Source: JASFEQ01 sp050122535
GTDB lineage: Bacteria; Desulfobacterota; DSM-4660; Desulfatiglandales; HGW-15
DNA length: 10,732 nt
Direction of reading: 5' to 3'
Assembly (NCBI GenBank): GCA_050122535.1
Contig: JASFIT010000124.1
Span: 1 to 10,732, forward strand
The position numbers and the translations under genes are program-made. Every line of letters starts with the position of its first letter. Positions within the stretch are counted from its first letter, which is position 1. The notes beneath the pieces were generated by a model. That model was not told where the DNA came from. It saw only the letters and a list, made by a program, of their open reading frames with translations, and made no database searches. Shown in pieces: positions 6,550 through 10,732 of this stretch.

Positions 6550-6586
6550 AATGCTTGAAACAGGATCTTAGTATTTGATAAGCATT
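6550..6586. promoter_or_regulatory. Divergent control region with a 7-bp inverted repeat and an alkD promoter candidate
   Basis: The 59-bp gap between the divergent 104-residue gene and the alkD-like gene contains AATGCTT (6550-6556) and AAGCATT (6580-6586), a perfect inverted repeat with a 23-nt spacer. TTGAAA (6555-6560) and GATAAG (6577-6582), 16 bp apart, are a fair sigma-70 match reading towards alkD. The repeat arms overlap both boxes, as an operator would, but this is inference. Confidence 0.3.
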
Positions 6587-6605
6587 CTGTCGAGGTATTT
6601 CTGAT

Positions 6606-6665
6606 ATGAGCGTGGATGATATTCGAAGAAGGTTAGAGAAGCTGGCCGACAAAGAATAGGCTCAA
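6606..6665 (+). other. alkD: Natural N-terminus of the alkD-like gene, interrupted by an amber codon
   Basis: ATG 6606, nine bases after GAGGT (6592-6596), opens a frame reading MSVDDIRRRLEKLADKE, then TAG at 6657-6659, then AQVLQRFFKTGPGEYGEGD in the same frame as the downstream gene. Family members have just such a leading helix, and with it the protein would be 234 residues, the usual AlkD length (the B. cereus enzyme has about 237). The TAG takes the place of what would be AAG (Lys) or CAG (Gln) after one base change. No frameshift is needed. Confidence 0.75.
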
Positions 6666-7310
6666 GTGCTGCAGCGATTCTTTAAAACAGGACCAGGAGA
6701 ATACGGGGAAGGGGACGTCTTCTTGGGAATTAAGGTTCCTGAGCTGCGGAGGCTTGCCAAGGAGTACGAAGGAATAGCCCTAAAGGGGGCGAAGCAACTA
6801 CTCAGATCTCCCATTCATGAGCAAAGGCTGTTGGCGCTCCTGATCCTCATTCGCAGGTTTTCAAAAGGAGATGAAGGGACGCAAAAGAGAATCTATGATC
6901 TATATCTAAAAAATACCCAATATATAAACAATTGGGATCTCGTAGACGTGTCAGCTGAACATATCGTGGGTGCCTATTTGATGGAAAGAAGTAAGACACC
7001 ACTGTATGACTTGGCCAAATCTGACAGTTTGTGGGAAAGGAGGATTTCTATCCTGTCAACATTCCATTACATCAAGCACGGCCAATTTTCTCAGTCGCTA
7101 AAGATTTCGAAAATGCTACTCTCTGATGAAGAGGATCTAATTCATAAGGCGGTGGGCTGGATGCTCCGTGAAGTGGGCAAACGCCATCTGCCTGCCGAAG
7201 AGAAATTTTTAAGCGCACATTACAAGATAATGCCGCGGATCATGTTACGGTATGCCATTGAAAGATTTCCAGAGCGCAAAAGACAACGGTATCTCAAAGG
7301 CAGGATTTGA
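6666..7310 (+). CDS. alkD: AlkD-like DNA alkylation repair protein (HEAT-repeat DNA glycosylase), N-terminus cut by an amber codon
   Basis: This frame, opened by GTG 6666, gives 214 residues of the AlkD family, HEAT-repeat glycosylases that excise N3- and N7-alkylated purines. FFKTGPGEYGEGDVFLGIKVPELRRLAK is the family's first conserved block (5-32). Residues matching the B. cereus AlkD catalytic set (W109, D113, R148, W187) are W90, D94, R126 and W165, in NNWDLVD, LWERR and VGWMLREVG. The core therefore looks intact. The natural start is probably ATG 6606, but codon 18 of that frame is TAG; GTG 6666 has no convincing ribosome binding site. The gene may be weakly re-initiated, read through, or newly inactivated. 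It has a candidate promoter at 6555-6582 and is followed after 5 bp by the poly-gamma-glutamate hydrolase-like gene, so they form an operon. Confidence 0.85.
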   Translation: MLQRFFKTGPGEYGEGDVFLGIKVPELRRLAKEYEGIALKGAKQLLRSPIHEQRLLALLILIRRFSKGDEGTQKRIYDLYLKNTQYINNWDLVDVSAEHIVGAYLMERSKTPLYDLAKSDSLWERRISILSTFHYIKHGQFSQSLKISKMLLSDEEDLIHKAVGWMLREVGKRHLPAEEKFLSAHYKIMPRIMLRYAIERFPERKRQRYLKGRI

Positions 7311-7315
7311 AGAAC

Positions 7316-7927
7316 ATGGGCAAGTATGCAACATACGAAGAGCTGGATCGCCATCAAAGGGAAGGAATAGACTATCGGGTGCGCATTCGAGAGGGAGACT
7401 CGGGTATCGCTATCGTTGCCCCGCATGGCGGGGGCATTGAACTGGGCACCATGGAGATAGCGAAAGAGGTTGCGGGGATTGAGCACACCTTCTATGGTTT
7501 TGAAGGGATGAAAGCAACCGGCAACGCAGATTTACATATCACAAGTAAAAAATTTGATGAGCCTCGTTTGGATAGCATTATGAGAAAAGTGGAGATCGTG
7601 CTCACCGTTCATGGTTGTGAGGGTGAAGGGGAAGTGGTATATGTGGGGGGCCTCCAGAAGGCAATGAAACAGAAGATCCATGAAGCCCTTTCTGATTCAG
7701 GGTTCCGGGTAAGGATGAGTCCAATACCCATGATGGGAGGGGAAAGTCTACAGAACATCTGCAACAGAGGCCAATCTGGCGCTGGTGTTCAATTGGAAAT
7801 ATCGAAGGGGTTGAGAAAGAAGATGTTCTTTGACTTGGAGACTCACAGGGGCAGAAATATGAAAAGGGATGTTTTCCATAAGTTCGTATCCGTATTGAGA
7901 AAAACGCTTGAAGAGAACCTGGTTTAG
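7316..7927 (+). CDS. Poly-gamma-glutamate hydrolase family protein (zinc hydrolase)
   Basis: From ATG 7316 this 203-residue protein resembles the poly-gamma-glutamate hydrolase family (PF05908; B. subtilis YmaC/YndL/YjqB and phage PghP), zinc enzymes with a carboxypeptidase-like fold. It starts YATYEELDRHQREGIDYRV, as these proteins do. APHGGGIELGT (35-45) gives H37 and E42, LHITS (73-77) gives H74, TVHGCEGEGEVVYVGG (97-112) gives H99, and GVQLEISKGLR (157-167) gives E161; H37, E42 and H99 are the likely metal ligands. No signal peptide is seen, so a cytoplasmic location is predicted. Why a probable Gram-negative carries it is unclear; release of phage capsule barriers or turnover of gamma-linked peptides are possibilities. 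ATG 7316 is preferred over TTG 7307, which overlaps the alkD stop; AGGA (7302-7305) precedes it. It ends in TAG and the inverted-repeat element follows. Confidence 0.85.
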   Translation: MGKYATYEELDRHQREGIDYRVRIREGDSGIAIVAPHGGGIELGTMEIAKEVAGIEHTFYGFEGMKATGNADLHITSKKFDEPRLDSIMRKVEIVLTVHGCEGEGEVVYVGGLQKAMKQKIHEALSDSGFRVRMSPIPMMGGESLQNICNRGQSGAGVQLEISKGLRKKMFFDLETHRGRNMKRDVFHKFVSVLRKTLEENLV

Positions 7928-8024
7928 GGACATGTCAACGCTCGCTCTAAACCACGTTCTCTATGAGTCTAACACCACAGCCCTTTTATCCCTCCGGGCC
8001 GTAGGGAAGGCCGTATCTATTGTG
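7928..8024. other. Non-coding spacer after the poly-gamma-glutamate hydrolase gene
   Basis: I see no gene or clear terminator here. The only structure is a short direct repeat GGCCGTA (7997-8003 and 8009-8015) and a small TCCCT/AGGGA inverted repeat around it without a T-run. Confidence 0.4.
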
Positions 8025-8224
8025 TTAGGGGCGGTGTCAGCAAAGCTGGGTACCTTGAGGCTGTGTCACAATTCGTCATCCCGGCCAAGTCCCGCGGAGC
8101 GGGATGCAAGCCGGGATCCAGGATAATTTGGTATGACAAGATTTTCCTAGATTCCGGGTCTCGCCCAGAATCTTTGGTCTCGCCCGGAATGACAGGTTCA
8201 TCGCATTGTGACACTGCCCCTTTA
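8025..8224. repeat. REP/MITE-like inverted-repeat element, about 200 bp
   Basis: The spacer between the poly-gamma-glutamate hydrolase and phosphatase genes is built as nested inverted repeats. The ends are GGGGCGGTGTCA (8028-8039) and TGACACTGCCCC (8209-8220), 11 of 12 matches; GTGTCACAAT (8063-8072) pairs perfectly with ATTGTGACAC (8205-8214). Inside, GTCATCCCGG (8075-8084) faces CCGGAATGAC (8184-8193). The left half forms ATCCCGGC/GCCGGGAT (8078-8085/8110-8117) around TCCCGC-GGA-GCGGGA (8090-8104); the right half forms ATTCCGGG/CCCGGAAT (8151-8158/8183-8190). This is the GTCATTCCGG class of dispersed bacterial repeat. The short open frames across it are artefacts of repeat sequence. No transposase is present, so mobilisation would need one in trans. 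Confidence 0.7.
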
Positions 8225-8270
8225 GGCCCGGACTATTCACTCGCCCACAAGAACACACGGAGACAAGCAA

Positions 8271-9137
8271 ATGCGAAAAATATATGCGCACATAAGAGCA
8301 AGGCGTTTGACAGGACTGGGATGGGGACTCCTCGTTTTTTGCGTGCTCTTTCCAGCCTGTTCGACAGATCGCCAAACGCATGAGGGGCTTCGGGCCGTTC
8401 TTTGGGTTCAGACATCAGCCGAGTATCAGGCTTGCGCTGAGCAAGCGTATCGAGCGGCCAAAGAGGGGCTCGACCTGGCCCTCAGTAATAAAGACTGGAC
8501 AGCTGCCCCAGAGCAATTGAAGGAATACCAGCATCTCCCGCCTGCGGTGATACTGGATGTGGATAGGACTGTGCTCGATAACGCTCCATTTCAGGGCCAT
8601 TTGGTCAAGGAGGGTCGGGCATTTACCAGAGACCTTTGGGAGAAATGGGTGTCTATGGAAAAGGCACTTCCTGTACCCGGTGCCCTTGGGTTCGTCAAAT
8701 ACGCAGAGAGCAGGAAAGTGGAGATTTTTTATGTCACCAACAGAACGGCGAATCTGGAACAGGCCACCCGGAATAATCTTGAGAAATTGGGTTTTCACAC
8801 AAAGACAGAACCTGACACGCTTCTTATGAAAAGGGAAAAAGGGTGGAGTTCCGATAAATCCTCTCGGAGGAGGCATGTGGCAAAAGACTATAGGATCCTT
8901 CTTTTGCTTGGTGACGATTTTAACGATTTTGTGACAGGTGTGAGAGGTAAAGGCGTCACCCTGAAAGATCGCACGCGCTTGGCGAATCAGTACAAATCCT
9001 ACTGGGGGGAGAAGTGGATTATGCTTCCCAATCCCGTTTACGGATCCTGGGAAGCAGCCCTATATGAGTTCGAGTATGGACTCCCACACCCTGAGAAGCT
9101 CAAGAGCGCATATAAGAATTTAAAGACCATGGAATAG
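8271..9137 (+). CDS. e(P4)-type lipoprotein acid phosphatase / 5'-nucleotidase (HAD superfamily)
   Basis: This 288-residue protein starts with a basic N-terminus, a hydrophobic segment (14-28) and a lipobox-like LFPAC ending at C30, so it is probably a lipoprotein, although FPA before the Cys is a loose match. The rest is a class B/C acid phosphatase of the HAD superfamily (PF03767, as in Haemophilus lipoprotein e(P4)). VILDVDRTVLDN (93-104) holds the nucleophile D96 and acid/base D98, YVTNRT (154-159) is motif II, and LLLGDDFNDF (211-220) with D215, D216 and D219 is the metal motif; K196 is a candidate for motif III. Such enzymes remove phosphate from nucleotides outside the cytoplasmic membrane for nucleoside uptake. 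CGGAGA (8258-8263), seven bases before the ATG, fixes the start. It lies about 50 bp after the inverted-repeat element and about 120 bp before the TVP38-type gene. Confidence 0.9.
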   Translation: MRKIYAHIRARRLTGLGWGLLVFCVLFPACSTDRQTHEGLRAVLWVQTSAEYQACAEQAYRAAKEGLDLALSNKDWTAAPEQLKEYQHLPPAVILDVDRTVLDNAPFQGHLVKEGRAFTRDLWEKWVSMEKALPVPGALGFVKYAESRKVEIFYVTNRTANLEQATRNNLEKLGFHTKTEPDTLLMKREKGWSSDKSSRRRHVAKDYRILLLLGDDFNDFVTGVRGKGVTLKDRTRLANQYKSYWGEKWIMLPNPVYGSWEAALYEFEYGLPHPEKLKSAYKNLKTME

Positions 9138-9257
9138 GGGGCAACCCACCTTTGCACTAGCTACGGCGCTGCAAGCCCCGCCATAGCCTTGGCGACGGCG
9201 GGTCTGTGGCTAATTCTGAGTAAAGCCTTTAGATTGCGTCTGGTGAGGAACATCCAA

Positions 9258-9938
9258 GTGAAGACCATTTTGTTTACTGTCCTCATACTTATCCTTGTTC
9301 TCTCACAATTTGTTTTTGATGTGGCCACCTATTTTAGTCCGGAGAAACTTCAGGGGATGTTGGCTCGGGCCGGCAGTCTTGCGCCGATTGTTTATATGTT
9401 CACGATGGCCGTGGCAGTTGTGGTCACCCCGATTCCAAGTCTGCCCCTGGACGTTGCTGCCGGCGCCTTCTTTGGGCCTTTTCTTGGCACCCTTTATTCC
9501 TCCATAGGTGCATTGGGCGGTTCTATGATCAGCTTCGTGATCGCGAGATTCCTGGGGCGGAAGTTTATTGAGAGGTTCCTGGGAGGACACATCAATTTTT
9601 GCACGGCATGTTCGGATAAGCTCCTTACCAAAATTGTATTTTTTTCTCGGCTTCTCCCTGTTGTCTCTTTTGATATTATCAGCTATGGTGCAGGTCTGAC
9701 AAAAATGTCCTTTCGGAATTTTAGTCTGGCAACTTTTTTGGGGATGCTTCCCCTCACCTTTGTATACAACACCTTCGGATCCGTGCTGGTCGTGGGAAAA
9801 GGGCTGACCATCATTTTCGGCCTCATCCTGGTTCTTCTATTTTTTCTGATGCCGCGATGGATCGAGCAAAAGGACCTATTTTCGATGCGCAAGGTATTTC
9901 AACATGCCCCTCCTTCCCCAAAGGCCAGCGAGAAATAG
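9258..9938 (+). CDS. TVP38/TMEM64 family (VTT-domain) inner-membrane protein
   Basis: From GTG 9258 this is a 226-residue polytopic membrane protein of the DedA/TVP38 superfamily. An N-terminal membrane helix (MKTILFTVLILILVLSQFVF) is followed by a helix near LAPIVYMFTMAVAVVVTPIP (42-61), the glycine-rich re-entrant segment AAGAFFGPFLGTLYSSIGAL (67-86), the conserved FSRLLPVVSFDIISYGAGL (129-147) with its arginine, and two C-terminal helices (about 157-200). Relatives act in membrane lipid scrambling or undecaprenyl-phosphate and lipid homeostasis; the substrate here is unknown. The same frame extends to TTG 9189, adding 23 residues, but that codon has no ribosome binding site and sits in a GC-rich hairpin (9177-9202), while AGGA (9246-9249) fits GTG 9258. 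It has two cysteines in a loop (CTAC, 115-118), which is unusual. Confidence 0.88.
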   Translation: MKTILFTVLILILVLSQFVFDVATYFSPEKLQGMLARAGSLAPIVYMFTMAVAVVVTPIPSLPLDVAAGAFFGPFLGTLYSSIGALGGSMISFVIARFLGRKFIERFLGGHINFCTACSDKLLTKIVFFSRLLPVVSFDIISYGAGLTKMSFRNFSLATFLGMLPLTFVYNTFGSVLVVGKGLTIIFGLILVLLFFLMPRWIEQKDLFSMRKVFQHAPPSPKASEK

Positions 9939-10024
9939 GGGCCCAGGGGATCAAAGGGGGAAGCAGGTCAAAACAAGGCAAAAGAATTATGAATAAACAA
10001 ATGAAATGAAAGGAGTAAGATGTC

Positions 10025-10345
10025 ATGGCACAGGAAAAAATACCCAAATGGTATGCTGGTCTTTCTAAAAAACATGGGAAATTCATGGATGCCATACAGG
10101 AACTGGGTAAAGTGGTGAGGCTGGAAGGGCCCTTAGATGATAAAAGCGCTCATCTGATCCAGTTGGCAGCCGCCACCACGTTACGGTCTGAAGGCGCTGT
10201 ACACAGCCACGTGAGAAGGGCACTAAAAGCGGGCGCGAAGCCTGACGAGGTCTATCACTCTATCATTCTGCTTACAAGCACGATTGGATTTCCCACTGTT
10301 TCTGCTGCACTCAGTTGGGCGGCAGATGTGATAGGGGACAAGTAA
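10025..10345 (+). CDS. Carboxymuconolactone decarboxylase (CMD) family protein, Cys-less subtype
   Basis: This 106-residue protein is a single CMD/AhpD-like helical domain. The conserved segment is SEGAVHSHVRRALKAGAKPDEVYHSI (55-80), followed by ILLTSTIGFPTVSAAL (81-96). In AhpD-type peroxidatic members this segment has a CxxC motif with E and H; here the cysteines are replaced (A58 in EGAVHSH), and the protein contains no cysteine at all. It therefore cannot be a thiol peroxidase of AhpD type. A hydrolase or decarboxylase role or a structural role is possible. AAAGGAG (10009-10015) with nine bases to the ATG supports the start. It is 86 bp after the membrane-protein gene and 30 bp before the exported DUF4139-like gene. 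Confidence 0.9.
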   Translation: MAQEKIPKWYAGLSKKHGKFMDAIQELGKVVRLEGPLDDKSAHLIQLAAATTLRSEGAVHSHVRRALKAGAKPDEVYHSIILLTSTIGFPTVSAALSWAADVIGDK

Positions 10346-10375
10346 TCAAGAAACCTATAAAAGGAGACAGGAACG

Positions 10376-10732
10376 ATGAAAGGGAAAAAAGCCGTTAATA
10401 TTCTTTTTGCCTTGGGCGTGTTTCTTCTACTTTTAGGAAGCTCTGCGCACGCTCGAATCAAACTGGTGGCGTTGCCCGAAAGAGGCAAGACTATTATTCG
10501 TCTTGATAATCCGAGGGCGACTCTGATTGAGGAGGAACGTGTGCTGACGCTCCAGAAGGGTCTCAACAAGGTGGACTTTTCTTGGAAAGGCGTGAGCATT
10601 GATGTGGATTCGATCCGCCTAACTGTAATTACTCAACCGGATGAGGTTACCCTGCTCAATGTGAGTTATCCTCCCAACGAGGCGGCACTGGTGTGGGAAA
10701 TTTACAGTCGAGATGCTTTTGAAGTCAAGGTT
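10376..10732 (+). CDS. Exported DUF4139-like protein, N-terminal 119 residues (runs off the window)
   Basis: ATG 10376, eight bases after AAGGAGA (10361-10367), opens a frame that is still open at the window end, so only 119 residues are visible. Residues 1-25 form a signal peptide: KGKK, a hydrophobic run ILFALGVFLLLL, and a cleavage site after SSAHA. The mature part continues LVALPERGKTIIRLDNPRA, LIEEERVLTLQKGLNKVDF, a WKG-x-SID-x-DSIRL segment and LLNVSYPPNEAALVWEIYS. This resembles the N-terminus of DUF4139-domain proteins (a valine/threonine-rich strand, the E-E-R-x-L-x-L-x-K-G-x-N motif and the SID-x-DS loop). Function of that family is unknown to me; a periplasmic or secreted location is predicted. 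The CMD gene lies 30 bp upstream, so co-transcription is likely. Confidence 0.8.
   Translation, partial: MKGKKAVNILFALGVFLLLLGSSAHARIKLVALPERGKTIIRLDNPRATLIEEERVLTLQKGLNKVDFSWKGVSIDVDSIRLTVITQPDEVTLLNVSYPPNEAALVWEIYSRDAFEVKV

Noticed and set aside
7908..8383. Several short open frames over the spacer before the phosphatase gene
   Set aside because: They read through the inverted repeats and give the typical artefact peptides of the GTCATTCCGG repeat (for example FVIPAKSRGAGCK); none has a plausible start signal.
9177..9202. GC-rich hairpin CCCGCC/GGCGGG after the phosphatase gene
   Set aside because: It has a 14-nt loop and no T-run, so it is not a convincing terminator.
9189..9257. N-terminal extension of the TVP38/TMEM64 protein to TTG 9189
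   Set aside because: No ribosome binding site and located in a hairpin; GTG 9258 with AGGA eight bases ahead gives the usual family length.
9989..10009. Six-codon reading frame (MNKQMK) ending just before the CMD ribosome binding site
   Set aside because: No convincing ribosome binding site, no repeated codon typical of leader peptides, and such frames are common in AT-rich spacers.

Overview
The window is bacterial chromosome of mid-range G+C with compact gene order, short operons, strong GGAGG-type ribosome binding sites and several TTG/GTG starts. There is no rRNA, tRNA, CRISPR or transposase gene. The protein repertoire (class II photolyase, methyltransferase with an Ogr/Delta-like zinc ribbon, Cys-less CMD protein, DUF4139-like exported protein, a GTCATTCCGG-type dispersed repeat) reminds me most of Desulfobacterota/Deltaproteobacteria. 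That placement is an inference from family resemblance, not from a marker gene.

Layout. (1) 1-565, minus strand: a flavin-binding split-barrel (PNPOx-like) protein followed by the start of an unrecognised gene that runs off the window. (2) 566-880: divergent intergenic region with a promoter on each side and, just before the next gene, an intrinsic-terminator hairpin with a competing upstream pairing, which looks like an attenuator. (3) 881-4043, plus strand: a SAM methyltransferase fused to a C-terminal zinc ribbon, a second PNPOx-like protein, and a class II photolyase with a TTG start preceded by a CTGT-N8-ACAG palindrome of the E. coli LexA-box type. (4) 4068-4910, minus: membrane-anchored alpha/beta hydrolase, convergent with the photolyase. 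(5) 5188-5712, plus: HNH endonuclease. (6) 5782-6546, minus: an unrecognised 104-residue protein and a HIT-family protein. (7) 6606-7924, plus: an AlkD-like DNA glycosylase whose natural N-terminus is interrupted by one in-frame amber codon, followed closely by a poly-gamma-glutamate hydrolase family protein. (8) 7928-8270: non-coding, mostly filled by an inverted-repeat (REP/MITE-like) element of about 200 bp. (9) 8271-10732, plus: e(P4)-type lipoprotein acid phosphatase, TVP38/TMEM64-type membrane protein, CMD-family protein, and the N-terminal part of an exported DUF4139-like protein.

How the genes work together. DNA repair is the clearest theme: light-driven dimer repair (photolyase), alkylated-base excision (AlkD) and an HNH nuclease of unknown target. 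The methyltransferase, PNPOx and photolyase genes share a strand and could be co-transcribed, but gaps of about 100 bp leave room for internal promoters. The last block is mostly envelope or exported proteins. I do not see a complete new defence or biosynthetic system. The points most worth a second look are the amber codon in the alkD-like gene, the attenuator-like leader before the methyltransferase, the SOS-box-like palindrome before the photolyase, and the inverted-repeat element.
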